From positions 92,422,254 to 92,486,253 of the forward strand of contig OX388343.1 in the NCBI GenBank assembly GCA_947579665.1: a stretch of 64,000 bases of DNA, written 5' to 3'. Under the pieces are notes generated by a model. The model was given only the letters and a program-made list of their open reading frames with translations, was not told the DNA's origin and did not search any database. Of the stretch, positions 42,501 to 48,760 are shown one piece after another. Origin of the DNA: Sympetrum striolatum (Eukaryota > Arthropoda > Insecta > Odonata > Libellulidae). The position numbers were made by a program, and so were the translations under genes. Position 1 is the stretch's first letter, and each line of letters opens with the position of its first letter.

Positions 42501-45500
42501 TATCTCGAGTGCATAAATAATTTGTTTAGTTTTCTACTAAACTCCTCTTCCCTACATTATTAATACGATTTTCTTTATCAAGTTGTTTATTTTTCATTTA
42601 TCAGTTTTCTGAAGCATGAATAACTTTGTCTTTTATTTTCTATTGTCTTGGCATAATTATTGATGATAATGTTATTAATGCAAGCATTTAGGCTTTAAAC
42701 CCATATTATTATAAAATAAAGTTGATAAATATCAAAATATCTTATCTTTAACCTTAAAGTTTCTGACATACTGAGACCAGAAATTTTGATGACCTTCTGG
42801 TTTAATGTAGATTATGTTGCTCAAACAATCAAAGTTAATTTTTGCTACTGAGTAATTCTAATTATAAACAAATAAATAAATGATTTTATTTATTTGAAAT
42901 ATGTAGCAATGTTACAACTCATTTCCTATAAACATTAAAGAATTAAACCAACTCCCCAGACAAGCTATACAATAGCACTTAAAGTAATTTTTCTTGTTTT
43001 AGTTATTCTTTATTTTGCTGCCTCTAAAGGTTATAAGTAAGAAATACATGTATTGGAATTCTTCATAATTATTATTCTTTTAAATAAGATTAACTATATG
43101 CCAAGAAATTATGTAGAAAAATTTACAACTAGTCAAATGTCTTTTCTCATCTGGATAATTCTTTATTGCCTCTTAGTTTAAATAGCTTGTTTCTTTTGTG
43201 CTAGTGACCATTTTGTTGATTAAGGTTCATATTCCACTAAGCTACTATCCGAAAATTTTATCTTTCATTTAATTCACTCAGTATTTCATTAATGGTGATT
43301 ATTCTGTCATAGTGATGGAATCTAATAATTGATCAAATGTGCAGTGTGTTTGATTTACTATAGAAGAAATTGTTCAAAGTAGTATTGTTTTTATGCACAA
43401 AAATAACTTATTGCTTAAAATAATAAATTTAAGATTCTTATTACAAAACACCTTTTAAGATGGAGCATCAGTTTTCTTGACATAATGGTGCATGGAGTTG
43501 GTACATCTAGATATGTATTTATCTCATTGCTCTATTCCTCAAATTCATTTACCAGTTATAGGATTCATGTTAAAGTAAGCTTTTAGGAGGCCATTTATAT
43601 CATTTCATCAAGATTGCATGAAATCATCATTGTTGATTTGATCATTCTAGTCATTGGAATGATTATAATAATCATTACAATTCTACAATGAATCATTATC
43701 AAATTTTCTCTCTAATTGAAGCTTTTACATAGCAAATTTGATGATTCATCAACTTGTCTTTAGTGAATATGTGGCTGATTCTAAGGCAGTTTCTGGTCTT
43801 ATTTACAGTGTTTCTTTTATCTCAGTTTGTAGATTACTTGACATTTTTATTGAGGTAGTTTTATGATTTAACTTTCTATATGATTGTATATTTATCATTC
43901 ATATTTAAATAATTTTTCCTGATGAAGTTTTTGTAATTCTGTCTTGAAATTCTTAGGGTTTTCCAAGGGTTGGAAGGAAGCATACATGAGTGGTGATCAG
44001 GAACCTTGGGTATTTCGAGGAGGGCTAACTGCTGACTTGCAAGTAAATGGCAGCAAATTTGAGCTCTACTCATACAAATCATTTTATATAACTCAATGTA
44101 TACCAACCATTTTCATTTATTTCAGAGACTCATACCTGTCGATTCAAGCAATGACCTTTTTGTGTATAAAGCACCTGATATGCCCAGTGGAAAGATGTAC
44201 AAAGTAAGGCCTTGCATGCCAACAGATGCTGCTAGTGTTTATGATGTGTGTAGAAGAACATGTAGTGATGGCATGGATGGATCAAGTGTGTTCAATGATA
44301 TGCCCAATCTAATAGGAGACAAGTGAGGAAATAATTTTGCCAAATTTTCTATTTAAGCTGGAAAACTTGGACTCCTATGTGTATTTATATTTCCTTGATG
44401 TGTTCCAGGTTAGTTGGAGCATTTCTGACCTTGAGTCCCGAGTTTTGTTTTGCTGTAGAGGAATGTGGGGATGACTGCTTTGATGATGGAACTTTGTTGC
44501 ATGGAGGAAACACTGCCAGGGTCGTTGGATATGCTGTTGCGGCATTGGATGCTCGACAATTTTATAGACGATTGGAGATAGCGTGGCTGCCAGAAATGTG
44601 TGACAAATACCCTCGTCCAGAAAAGGCTGAATCTGAAAGTTTTACTCCAGCAGAAGTAAATACATTCATGTTTTTTTCCGTAAAAGCTTGATAGATGAGT
44701 TAGTAAATTTTTCAAGGTGTTTTTTTGCTGCAACCCAGATCTTGTTTGTGATATTTTTCTTGTTAAAATTTAAAAATGTTTTTTATAACTTTATTATTGT
44801 GTATTGAAACTAAATTAAGCATCTTTTATTCTAATTTTAATTTCTTTATAAATCTCCTTCTGTTGTTGTTATAATTGTAATTTTAAATTATAATTTTTTA
44901 TCTATTTTTAGCATTAATTCCATACTTAGCTCTCTCTCATTTAGTATGAAATAATATCAACAATATGTTTATTTATTCATGTGCTCTTTAAGTTAAGAAA
45001 AGGAGGAGATTAATTTCTTATTTGGATCTCCTTTTCAGTGATGTGGCTTTGACTTGTAATATTAGATTTGAGGTTTTCAGAAATTTCAGTTCTTCTCTAA
45101 AGCTCTTGTTTGGTTTACAATAAAGCAAATATTATTTTTTATCATGATCAAACACCACCATCAAGGGCTATAATTCAAATATTTAAATGAGTAATTTCTT
45201 ATTTAAAGAATGGTATTTTCAGTTTTGTAAATAAGGCCTGTTATCTTCTTATCTCTAACATGTTTTTTACCCAGTAATGTGTTGAATTAGTGATATGTAT
45301 ATTGTAATTTTTCCATCCCTGATTTAGGTTGAGTTGATTGTTTCCTTTTTATTTTAATTAGTATTTCCACAATTTAGGTTGTATTTTATGATGCTTATAA
45401 TTTAGATTAGAAAATATTAGATTATAATTTATCTCTTCTCTTTTTCTGGTATTACAGGAAATAATTGAAGGCTTGCACACCTGGAAAGGTGATGTGCCTG

Positions 45501-45838
45501 AAGTAATTCTTGCCCAGCACCCCTCTTTGATTGCTACATCTATTCTAAATACAGTATTAGATCAAAGTGTGGCAAAGCATCTTGTCACCATTCTCTTAGC
45601 TGCTCTACGTGCAAATGGTAGGTTTGAAATCTATGTGAAGTGCTATTACCTTTTAAATTAGACTGTTGCAAGGAATATTTTTTAAAAATCCTGTTATCTA
45701 TTTTCAGGATCTTTTGGCTGTTTTACTGAACTTAGTATAAGGGATAAGTATACAATTGAGTTTTACAGTAAACTAGGATTTATTGAATTGGGACATGGGA
45801 CCAGAGAAGATATAATATATCTGGGCCGAACATACTGA
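419..45838 (+). CDS. OGA: Protein O-GlcNAcase (GH84 beta-N-acetylglucosaminidase), 12 coding exons, 5' incomplete
   Basis: The enzyme removes O-linked GlcNAc from Ser/Thr of nuclear and cytoplasmic proteins, opposing O-GlcNAc transferase. Twelve exons with GT-AG borders join without a frame break into 784 residues plus a TGA at 45836-45838. Residues below count from the first base seen here. The catalytic Asp pair sits in FALLFDD (residues 14-15, equivalent to human D174/D175). PTQYC supplies the active-site Tyr, and [13 protein letters not shown] carries the Asn and Asp that hold the substrate N-acetyl group. Residues ~245-400 are an acidic, Pro/Ser-rich linker, ~400-540 the helical stalk, and ~540-784 the acetyltransferase-like domain ending in YLGRTY. 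Human OGA has ~160 residues before the first exon seen here, so the start and first exons lie left of the window; total length would then be close to the human 916. Intact exons argue for a working gene. Identity is sure; exon limits are read from splice sites, not cDNA. Confidence 0.97.
1813..2195 (-). pseudogene. mariner/Tc1 transposase fragment inside the LINE
   Basis: Read on the minus strand, [19 protein letters not shown] and [14 protein letters not shown] match the C-terminal catalytic block of mariner transposases (HP-YSPDLAPSD, then LK--L-G--F). The third catalytic Asp after PS is replaced by Tyr. Upstream, H-LLHIDF-like and H-A-PHTA-like pieces appear across shifts between 2195 and 2010. 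It splits the LINE endonuclease part from its C-terminal part. Confidence 0.75.
3172..3235 (+). repeat. LINE 3' terminal module, copy 1
   Basis: The string gttagatggaagaagagac, a short palindrome (agactttt-cagtct) and aataaagacc recur at 17140-17205 and, reversed, at 49815-49895. Copies end in short ATA/ATT-type tails, as in LINEs that end in microsatellite-like repeats. Confidence 0.7.
3241..4172. other. intron sequence without recognised element
   Basis: Short open frames only. Nothing matches a known family; base composition is as in the rest of the intron. Confidence 0.6.
4173..4259. repeat. 22-bp perfect inverted repeat
   Basis: aaaatctttacctaacattt plus gc at 4173-4194 is matched exactly in reverse complement at 4238-4259 around a 43-nt loop. 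It may be the trace of a small foldback element. Confidence 0.8.
4320..5070 (-). pseudogene. LINE (CR1/Jockey-like) C-terminal fragment, split by a SINE
   Basis: On the minus strand, 5070-4930 gives the RT thumb-like block ([18 protein letters not shown], across shifts) and 4690-4320 gives [35 protein letters not shown] and [20 protein letters not shown]. The order DP--, (I)E-VQ--A-, --L-W--L--RR is the classic C-terminus of CR1/Jockey-type LINEs. The relative at 60150-60400 shares the HIRDAIGKANRM block. Confidence 0.75.
4715..4925 (-). mobile_element. tRNA-derived SINE inserted in the LINE
   Basis: The minus strand has a tRNA-like head: gggatagcacaatggacaga (A-box region) and ggttcgattcccagtcc (B box) at about 4810-4752. 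Direct repeats close to aaatagaaaataa flank it (about 4703 and 4930), as expected for a target duplication. The anticodon arm does not fold into a clean tRNA, so a real tRNA gene is unlikely. Confidence 0.75.
5640..6420. repeat. degenerate direct repeat, unit ~320 bp, about 2.3 copies
   Basis: The block gcagtttactgtttcccaaa ... ttaggaccggtatg (5868-5975) recurs as gcagttcaccatttccttga ... gaggaccttccaata (6191-6300), about three quarters identical by eye. A leading motif (gtttgacaccaggtgg, gtttgacttcagttgg, gttcgacacaagtcgg) appears three times near 5766, 6055 and 6372. Confidence 0.65.
6548..6631. repeat. ~40-bp near-perfect hairpin, 4-nt loop
   Basis: The left arm gttgaagtaatgaagaaaaa ... 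ttttccaca (6548-6588) pairs with tgtggaaaatttacaaagtt ... cttcaac (6593-6631). Only the A/T run differs, eight against six. The spacing of four bases would make an almost unlooped cruciform or RNA hairpin. Confidence 0.9.
6740..7015 (+). repeat. dispersed repeat, copy 1 of a family
   Basis: Shared with 11080-11385 in the same direction: gaccaaatgg, catcacaaagtatt, aataagagccatt, catagtttgaaa and the ending gtcataagttgg ... cgtctgta. The end looks like a DNA-transposon terminus (ataagttgggatcgtctgta). No coding part is seen. Confidence 0.7.
7639..7801 (+). CDS. OGA: OGA exon (catalytic domain, active-site Tyr)
   Basis: The acceptor is a pyrimidine run ending ttttcag before 7639; the donor gtaagg follows 7801. 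The 163 nt leave phase 1. The exon starts [11 protein letters not shown] and includes CPTQYC, whose Tyr matches the human active-site Tyr219, and ends at IDIMWTG, which continues with PKV in the next exon. Confidence 0.96.
8131..8905 (+). repeat. left inverted arm of the composite
   Basis: Runs from ggtctaggacaactcgctgc to aattttgcactata, broken by a TTAA-bounded insert. The match with the right arm is patchy near the tip and strong in the two inner blocks. Confidence 0.7.
8315..8788. mobile_element. TTAA-flanked insert (piggyBac-like MITE)
   Basis: Comparison with the uninterrupted right arm shows ~470 bp extra here, bounded by TTAA at 8315-8318 and 8785-8788. The right arm has the empty site (catgttaattag). 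The ends read ttaactcttagcccattg and, reversed, ttaacccgttgggatcgg, weak inverted repeats. TTAA duplication is the piggyBac hallmark. No transposase. Confidence 0.6.
8906..10847. other. interior of composite, no recognised gene
   Basis: AT-rich with short frames only. A small palindrome ggggtcaaaatgacccc lies at 9730. No family match. Confidence 0.5.
10848..10993. mobile_element. possible hAT MITE
   Basis: Starts cagggtttccaaaactgtgc and ends aagtttgggaacttcttg, which reversed is close to the usual hAT terminus (ca--gttcccaaactttt). No 8-bp target duplication is seen. Confidence 0.45.
11080..11385 (+). repeat. dispersed repeat, copy 2
   Basis: Aligns by eye with 6740-7015 over its length, ending cgtaagtcagggaacgtctg where copy 1 has cataagttgggatcgtctg. 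It lies inside the composite element at 8131-19564. Confidence 0.7.
11460..11900 (-). pseudogene. relic of a transposon-associated HTH-like protein
   Basis: The minus frame near 11819-11625 reads [20 protein letters not shown] followed by [14 protein letters not shown]. This (LTL-P-SWS, then F-VSE--VK-AR) resembles a helix-turn-helix-like block I know from repeated, poorly characterised proteins of aphids and hydra. Upstream frames near 11900-11820 add [14 protein letters not shown]. Stops and shifts follow. It could be the remains of the composite's own gene. Confidence 0.4.
11543..11580. repeat. 13-bp palindrome
   Basis: aactggtagtgac and gtcactaccagtt are separated by three bases near 11555-11583. 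It lies within the relic coding region. Confidence 0.7.
12000..13690. other. interior of composite, mostly AT-rich, no gene recognised
   Basis: Holds long AT runs (about 12060-12240 and 12540-12680). A 125-residue open frame on the minus strand (13536-13159) has no recognisable motif and stays unassigned. Confidence 0.5.
13700..16560 (-). pseudogene. near-full-length LINE (APE endonuclease plus reverse transcriptase), broken
   Basis: On the minus strand, 5' to 3': [13 protein letters not shown] and LGIRNERG (about 16215-16110), YTWILP and [11 protein letters not shown] (16015-15860) of an APE endonuclease; [17 protein letters not shown] (15190-15130), [11 protein letters not shown] (14870), [20 protein letters not shown] and [12 protein letters not shown] (14630-14465) of the RT palm; and [15 protein letters not shown] with [10 protein letters not shown] (13965-13860) at the C-terminus. 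The FADD active site is intact. In the endonuclease the usual IDY is INY. Frames change at least five times, so it cannot work. The C-terminus is of the kind seen in insect 'endonuclease-reverse transcriptase' elements; the clade is uncertain. Confidence 0.9.
16620..16714 (-). repeat. right inverted arm, inner block
   Basis: Reverse complement matches 8811-8905 at about 90%, e.g. aaaagttattaatgatattt against aaaagctattaatgatattt. The Tigger element begins just beyond it. Confidence 0.85.
17140..17205 (+). repeat. LINE 3' module, copy 2, inside Tigger
   Basis: ggttagatggaagaggagac, a palindromic agactttttagtct and taataaagacc followed by a taataataat tail. It is a short 5'-truncated LINE insertion. 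Confidence 0.75.
17500..18710 (-). pseudogene. Tigger transposase relic (HTH plus DDE)
   Basis: Minus-strand order: [16 protein letters not shown] (about 18705-18655), the pipsqueak-like N-terminus; [20 protein letters not shown] (18365-18305) of the CENP-B-type DNA-binding part; [19 protein letters not shown] (18125-18070), whose Asp is the first catalytic residue; [18 protein letters not shown] (17945-17890); and [14 protein letters not shown] (17825-17785) with the second Asp. Stops and shifts separate these blocks. The gene is dead, but the family call is firm. Confidence 0.85.
19324..19564 (-). repeat. right inverted arm, outer block
   Basis: Reverse complement matches 8131-8315 (for example gaaagaagaaacaaagagat, shared exactly) and then the 8790-8815 part. 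The first bases next to Tigger carry a small local duplication (tgtacgttgcatgg / tgtacattgcgtgg). Confidence 0.8.
19661..20900 (+). pseudogene. mariner transposase pseudogene, split by a hAT MITE
   Basis: Begins MENIEY-TVIKYLL, as mariner proteins do. After the hAT insert come [59 protein letters not shown] (first frame-broken Asp block), [17 protein letters not shown], and [15 protein letters not shown] near 20775-20820. The DN-P-H and SPDLAPSD catalytic strings have been lost to shifts. The order and spacing match a full mariner protein of ~345 residues. Confidence 0.85.
19796..20072. mobile_element. hAT MITE (277 bp) inside the mariner
   Basis: Termini cagggctggatttt and aaatccagccctg are inverted repeats of hAT type. 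The flanking octamers actgcaac (19788-19795) and actacaac (20073-20080) are an 8-bp target duplication with one mismatch. Inner repeats aggcttcagcctagggcc and agcctagggcctcc extend the inverted ends. Confidence 0.9.
20930..21572. other. end of OGA intron 2, nothing recognised
   Basis: Contains only short frames up to the exon acceptor at 21573. Confidence 0.6.
21573..21854 (+). CDS. OGA: OGA exon (substrate-binding Asn/Asp)
   Basis: The acceptor tttttcag precedes 21573 and the donor gtaaga follows 21854. The 282 nt enter in phase 1 and leave in phase 1. VESIEEV, then [16 protein letters not shown] with the substrate-contact Asn and Asp, then FLGPYSGRS and GVLTNPNCE are diagnostic of animal OGA. 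The codons AGCTTAA at the end are not a stop: the last A joins AT of the next exon to give Asn. Confidence 0.96.
22312..22496 (+). CDS. OGA: OGA exon (end of catalytic domain)
   Basis: The acceptor taattccag precedes 22312 and the donor gtaaat follows 22496. The 185 nt complete a split Asn codon and end in phase 0 after AKPQ. The segment holds [10 protein letters not shown] and [18 protein letters not shown], matching the helix that closes the OGA catalytic domain. Confidence 0.94.
22780..22990 (+). repeat. LINE 3' UTR with aactaac tail
   Basis: A T-rich stretch, gaggttaggttgaagaaagg, the palindrome gcccacttgggc, and ctcgccaataaagggtc followed by actaactaactaac. The plan (stem, then aataaag, then short tandem tail) parallels the modules at 3172 and 17140 with a different sequence. 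Confidence 0.6.
23444..23620 (+). CDS. OGA: OGA exon (low-complexity linker, tandem CAGCAG acceptor)
   Basis: The 177 nt (59 codons) end phase 0 at the donor gtaagt after 23620. The product is Ala/Thr/Pro-rich ([18 protein letters not shown], then [10 protein letters not shown]) and ends LADVCGA. It corresponds to the poorly conserved linker of OGA. The acceptor reads gagcagcag, so splicing may start at 23444 or 23447, adding or dropping one Gln. Confidence 0.9.
23955..24040 (+). pseudogene. tiny LINE reverse-transcriptase scrap
   Basis: Translation gives [20 protein letters not shown], close to the K---GPD-IP---LK entry motif of LINE RTs. Nothing of the rest is present; it stops abruptly at 24040. 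Confidence 0.5.
24071..25665 (-). pseudogene. LTR-retrotransposon gag and aspartic-protease relic
   Basis: Minus strand: a start-like [20 protein letters not shown] at 25662, acidic and coiled-coil-like frames to about 24900, then [21 protein letters not shown] near 24350-24290, a retropepsin-type block in which the usual D(S/T)G reads DIG. No reverse transcriptase, integrase or LTR pair is seen. Several stops interrupt it. Gypsy or BEL origin cannot be told apart. Confidence 0.5.
25680..26870. other. intron 5 stretch, unassigned
   Basis: The flank of the retroelement relic may belong to it. A TA microsatellite (about 26518-26530) and an end-like tacagtgagtccctgagttg follow. Frames at 25818-26139 have no known motif. 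Confidence 0.4.
26880..27040 (-). mobile_element. tRNA-derived SINE
   Basis: Minus strand head ggctgggtagcctagatggt (A-box region), then gggttcgattcctggccc (B box), then a tail with ttttttcaagtcc and gtgcacacccttatgtgc ending ccttaaccctttcctt. The tail is shared with the copies at 40021-40325, so this is one SINE family. Confidence 0.85.
27157..27540 (+). pseudogene. possible Penelope-like element 3' fragment
   Basis: [20 protein letters not shown] followed by YNLNKIHQ resembles the KGKKLN-LE--EI segment near the C-terminal, GIY-YIG-side end of Penelope-like elements. A C/T-rich stretch and a cctgatgataacta motif follow, also seen after such proteins. The rest of the 162-residue open frame to 27645 looks non-coding. 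Confidence 0.4.
28055..28498 (+). CDS. OGA: OGA exon (acidic linker and stalk start)
   Basis: The acceptor ttattttag precedes 28055; the donor gtgggt follows 28498. The 444 nt encode 148 residues in phase 0. The first ~95 residues are Pro/Glu-rich ([17 protein letters not shown]), as in the human linker. [20 protein letters not shown] and [14 protein letters not shown] start the conserved stalk. An eight-G run inside the exon (about 28303-28310) codes for part of VEGGEEQD and is a likely place for sequencing or replication slippage. Confidence 0.95.
28499..29348. other. intron 6, first part, nothing recognised
   Basis: AT-rich, short frames only. Confidence 0.6.
29349..29628. mobile_element. 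hAT MITE (280 bp)
   Basis: cagtgcttcccaac at the left and gttgggaagcactg at the right are perfect 14-bp inverted ends of hAT type. The flanking octamers (ttttagag, gtctttga) do not match, so the duplication has decayed or one end moved. Confidence 0.8.
30307..30484 (+). CDS. OGA: OGA exon (stalk domain)
   Basis: The acceptor attccag precedes 30307 and the donor gtaagt follows 30484. The 178 nt enter phase 0 and leave phase 1. [30 protein letters not shown] and YVWDMRGIV match the OGA helical stalk that forms the dimer arm. An open frame continues upstream to about 30151 without in-frame stops, but the splice site and family homology put the exon start at 30307. Confidence 0.95.
30485..33184. 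other. intron 7, first 2.7 kb, nothing recognised
   Basis: No element or exon identified. The frames at 31452-31783 overlap on both strands and have no motif. Confidence 0.55.
33187..33695. mobile_element. TA-flanked MITE (509 bp)
   Basis: Inverted ends ctctatttcccagcctataa (gacgcac) and, reversed, ccgtatttcccggcctataa (gacgcac) differ at few sites. TA stands outside both (33185-33186; 33696-33697), indicating the Tc1/mariner or a related TA-targeting group. The interior has no transposase. Confidence 0.85.
34703..36036. mobile_element. PIF/Harbinger-type element (1.33 kb), non-autonomous
   Basis: The first 27 bases from ggcagcgttcacactgaggc are repeated exactly, inverted, at the right end. 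Beyond that, further gatat-rich inverted blocks follow. TAA is duplicated on both sides (34700-34702; 36037-36039), the TWA duplication of PIF/Harbinger. No transposase or MADF-type gene is seen inside. Confidence 0.85.
35262..35397. mobile_element. foldback MITE nested in the Harbinger element
   Basis: ttatagtcagcattataaca ... tttggtcgaaac pairs, reversed, with gtttcagccaaatt ... ctgttataacgtttactatt. Arms of ~45 bp surround a ~45-bp centre. TA-rich ends suggest a mariner-type MITE. Confidence 0.7.
36180..36834. other. possible DNA-transposon body attached to the Tigger end
   Basis: Starts ataccgtatttactcaaaaa, similar to MITE tips, and holds a palindrome (cgtgtttatgtattgtaaacacg) near 36605. 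The frame at 36809-36534 has no motif. Limits are not clear. Confidence 0.35.
36835..36991 (-). mobile_element. Tigger terminal fragment
   Basis: Reverse complement is about 80% like 16717-16850: gaactgtagggtttttaat, aatactaaa-gtcc-tcctct, then the terminus cagtagaagtgcattataac. Only this end is recognisable. Confidence 0.8.
37000..40020. other. intron 7 middle, nothing recognised
   Basis: The two overlapping + frames at 38749-39290 lack known motifs and have no matching splice signals; taken as chance. Confidence 0.5.
40021..40141 (-). mobile_element. SINE copy, minus orientation
   Basis: Reversed: ggccgggtagcttagttggt, ggctgcctcc, a mutated B box (ggattccattctcagcccc) and the tttttttaagtcc tail. 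Ends next to the opposite copy. Confidence 0.85.
40157..40325 (+). mobile_element. SINE copy, plus orientation
   Basis: ttctggccgggtaccctagt, gttaaggcagctt, B box ggtaagattcccagcccc, then gacttttttcaagtctg, gtgcacgcccttttgtgc and aaccctttcctta. Head faces head with the copy at 40021-40141 across ~15 bp. Confidence 0.85.
40330..43956. other. intron 7, last 3.6 kb, nothing recognised
   Basis: Very AT-rich with no element or exon identified. Confidence 0.6.
43957..44042 (+). CDS. OGA: OGA exon (stalk to HAT-like junction)
   Basis: The acceptor attcttag precedes 43957 and the donor gtaaat follows 44042. This short 86-nt exon adds 2 nt to the split Gly codon and ends in phase 0. It encodes [18 protein letters not shown], almost the human string at this junction. 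It follows the 13.5-kb intron 7. Confidence 0.95.
44126..44322 (+). CDS. OGA: OGA exon (acetyltransferase-like domain, first part)
   Basis: The acceptor tatttcag precedes 44126, only 83 nt after the previous exon; the donor gtgagg follows 44322. The 197 nt encode [12 protein letters not shown], then [20 protein letters not shown] and PNLIGDK, the start of the GNAT-fold domain of OGA. Confidence 0.95.
44409..44655 (+). CDS. OGA: OGA exon (acetyltransferase-like domain, middle)
   Basis: The acceptor tgttccag precedes 44409, an 86-nt intron; the donor gtaaat follows 44655. The 247 nt encode [18 protein letters not shown], a Gly/Asp-rich insertion ([17 protein letters not shown]) longer than the human loop, then [19 protein letters not shown] and [13 protein letters not shown]. 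Animal OGAs are thought not to bind acetyl-CoA; nothing here suggests otherwise. Confidence 0.95.
44656..45457. other. OGA intron 10, no element seen
   Basis: AT-rich, no recognisable repeat. Confidence 0.6.
45458..45617 (+). CDS. OGA: OGA exon (acetyltransferase-like domain, late)
   Basis: The acceptor attacag precedes 45458 and the donor gtaggt follows 45617. The 160 nt encode [20 protein letters not shown] and [20 protein letters not shown], then LLAALRANG split at its Gly codon. This matches the PSL-(I/K) and DPSVAK-like segments of the family. Confidence 0.95.
45708..45838 (+). CDS. OGA: OGA terminal exon with stop
   Basis: The acceptor attttcag precedes 45708. The 131 nt encode [24 protein letters not shown] and end IIYLGRTY with TGA at 45836-45838. 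This is the conserved GNAT-type C-terminus (FYSKLG, then LGRxx). The stop closes the joined frame exactly. Confidence 0.96.
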
Positions 45839-48632
45839 AGGGCTGCTTTTTTGGCTCCTTTAGTTTTACAGAACACCAAGATATATTCAATGATTCCACC
45901 CACTCACCACACTGCCATTAATGTGGGAGATTTATCTTAAGACAGAATTTCTGTTCTTGAGATTGGCTCGGCCTTCATCTGGTTTCTCTCACTGCATTTT
46001 TACTTTCATTGCACAGTAATTTATGATTTCCCATTGTCTTTCAGGGAAAAATTTTACCATGACTTCTTAAAATTCATACTTTCCTGTCATAAAAACCCTG
46101 TCTGAAGTGTAAATTCATCTAATTTTGTTTATATGTAATATGCATTTATTTGTATCTAACAATTAAATGTTTATCTTGTGGGACTTAAAAAAATGAAGAT
46201 TAGACTAGTCAGTCCACAGTTTCCTATTACTTGAGATTGTACGAAGAAGTATTCCAACAAAAAGAAAATCAGGGCTCATAGAGATGTTATGCAAGTGTCT
46301 CCGATAAATTTTATCATCTGTGTCATGAATAAGGCTGTCTTTGGAAAATTTTTGTTTACCAACTCATTCCCATGTAACTCTTGTAAGTGCTGCTAATTTT
46401 TAGGTGCAACATTTCTAATAGGACCATGAGATAATGCTTTTCATTGAAGGCTAATCATCTACAGAAGCTGTCATATCTATAATGTGGTTTGAAAAGTCTT
46501 AGCACTAAAATGACATACATATAGCGATTATTCATCTATTGCAAAATTGGATGTTTAAATATCCTGGTGATATTACTAAGGTTGGTGAAACCTTAGGATT
46601 TCCCAGCCAATCTGATTGTGAAACAAATTACATTTAGGGCATATAATTCCATTCTAGATGAAGTATCATAATAAAAAATATGATGCTCAAAATTTAGATT
46701 CCATATACTTTGTTCGTATATCAAATTATTGGTACTAAATCATGAACTAATTGTTCTTTGGCTTGTGCTGGCTTGATTGCTGCTTTTCTTTTGTATTTTT
46801 TAAAAAGTTACTCCTCAGTTACTTTATTTGACAAGTTGGCTCTTTCTTGGGTTGCAATCAAACATTTATATCTCATTACTTGGTCAGAATATGCTCTAGT
46901 ATTTTGAGAAGATAATTTCCCAAAATTATTATATTGTTAATGCTGTTTGAACATTAACATTGTTTTGTTATTAATCTCCCCAATTATTGTTAAAGGTTTA
47001 CGTATGAGTGTGATTTTGCATGTTTGAAAACTTATTGGTATGAATGTATATTGTGATTGATTTCAAATTTGATGCCAGTGAAATTATCCTCCCATAATAT
47101 GTATAAATCATGTAAAGGGTAAATGACATGTAAAGGATTGCTTAAAGCCTAAAGTGATGGAAAATGTGGAAAAAATCTTATTTTATAATTGGAGTAAATG
47201 ACTTTCAAGAGAAATTTCTTTTTTCTTGGTTAAACCCAGCCCAAGTCTTCATCTTTTTTTCTTGGTTCTCTCTTTAGACTCATAAGTACTGAATGTACAG
47301 GAATATAATAATTTAACTCTGCCTCTCGCTCTCTCTCACCTACAGAAGTGAATAAATCATCAATAATTCTTTTGTGTAAGTATGTAGTCATCATAAATAC
47401 CAACTTGCTTTGACTTTTTAATACCTCAGGTCTCAAGAGATGATTATCTCTGTATGTTATCATTACATTTCAAGTAATAAAACATAGAAATGAGTAAAGC
47501 AATTTACAAAACAAGTCTAAATTTGTAGGATGTTGACATCAATTAAATTTATGAGATTACATAACCTGAATTTCACAAGCTTCAGGAAAAAATTAAAATA
47601 AAAAACACATTTATAGATGTTTTCATTCATTCCGATATATTTCGTTGGATGAATAGATGTGGGAGGCATAAATGGAATATTTCCACTTTTTGTATTCTTA
47701 AAGCTGACAACATGTACTAAGTTAGCCAGATACATTTACTTAAACCCAATTATGTACAGTTTTGATATAAAATTTGCTAACAGAAGACAGAGGAACCATT
47801 ATAGTTGAAGGAAGTTGCCAAGGGTGTACTATGAATTCATCACTAGAAATGCAAACATGCATCTATATCAATTGTAAGTTTCATTTTGAAGAAAAACATT
47901 TTATATTAGTTATCTGAAATTCATAGCCTTAATAAATAATTGAAGGATATGGTATTGGCACTGGTTTTAATAATACATTGAAAGAATTTGGCTTGTACGA
48001 TTATAAATCTGAAATTCGATTGACTTTCATCATATCATTTCATACTGCAAATGTAATGTCTATGCACAGTTCTTAAGTTATTCCAGAAAGATGAAGCTTT
48101 TAATATGTTCTATCTACAGAATTTTTTTCCTAGGCCATTATAATATGTTAGACTCTTTACAGGAACTTATGCACTACACCTTGATTTATTTATTTAATCA
48201 ACATATTGGCTTTTATATTTATGTCACTCAAAAATTATATGGAAATGGAATCCTCAGATATAGATTTCAAGATTGAATTGTATTCTTATTATCAATGCCT
48301 ATGGGATATTTGAGATGTTTTCAAAAACCTAATAAGATAGATATTATTCAACAAGATTATCCTAGGCTGTCAATCAGTGTAATATTTGTGAATTTAGCTA
48401 GGTTGAAAAACTACCCATTTCAAACCCTCCATATTTAATAAAAAAACACTTCGGTCTAGCTGCTGAGAGAATAGTATTTCATAAGCATAAAAATTAACAT
48501 GTCACATTATCATGTCGCGAATTAATACTATAAATATATAAATAGCATATCACTCTTCTAAAAATTATGATTTATATATATTTAATTACTTAACGTATTG
48601 AGTGATGTTAATTAATCAATCGTGCTTAATCC
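45839..48632. other. OGA 3' UTR and intergenic DNA
   Basis: The start is likely 3' UTR. No further gene, RNA or transposon is recognised up to 48632. Confidence 0.55.
46670..46675 (+). promoter_or_regulatory. OGA: possible OGA polyadenylation signal
   Basis: AATAAA about 830 nt after the stop; a variant ATTAAA lies near 46162. AT-rich DNA gives such hexamers by chance, so which one is used cannot be told from sequence. Confidence 0.2.
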
Positions 48633-48760
48633 TTAAGGCGGCCATACACGGGGAAATGTTTCCAGGAAATCTTTCCTGAAAATGTTTCCAAAAAATCCAA
48701 CATGGTGGATCGGCCATACACGGGGAAATTTTTCTTCAGATATAACCATATAAAACCACT
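48633..48760. mobile_element. DNA-transposon terminus with TTAA
   Basis: TTAA, then ggcggccatacacgggga, an inner repeat (gatcggccatacacggggaa) ~80 bp inward preceded by aacatggtg. The same plan appears reversed at 56300-56447 and, in part, at 54406. TTAA and the nearby transposase suggest piggyBac, but the tip also resembles the Harbinger tip at 34703. Confidence 0.6.
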
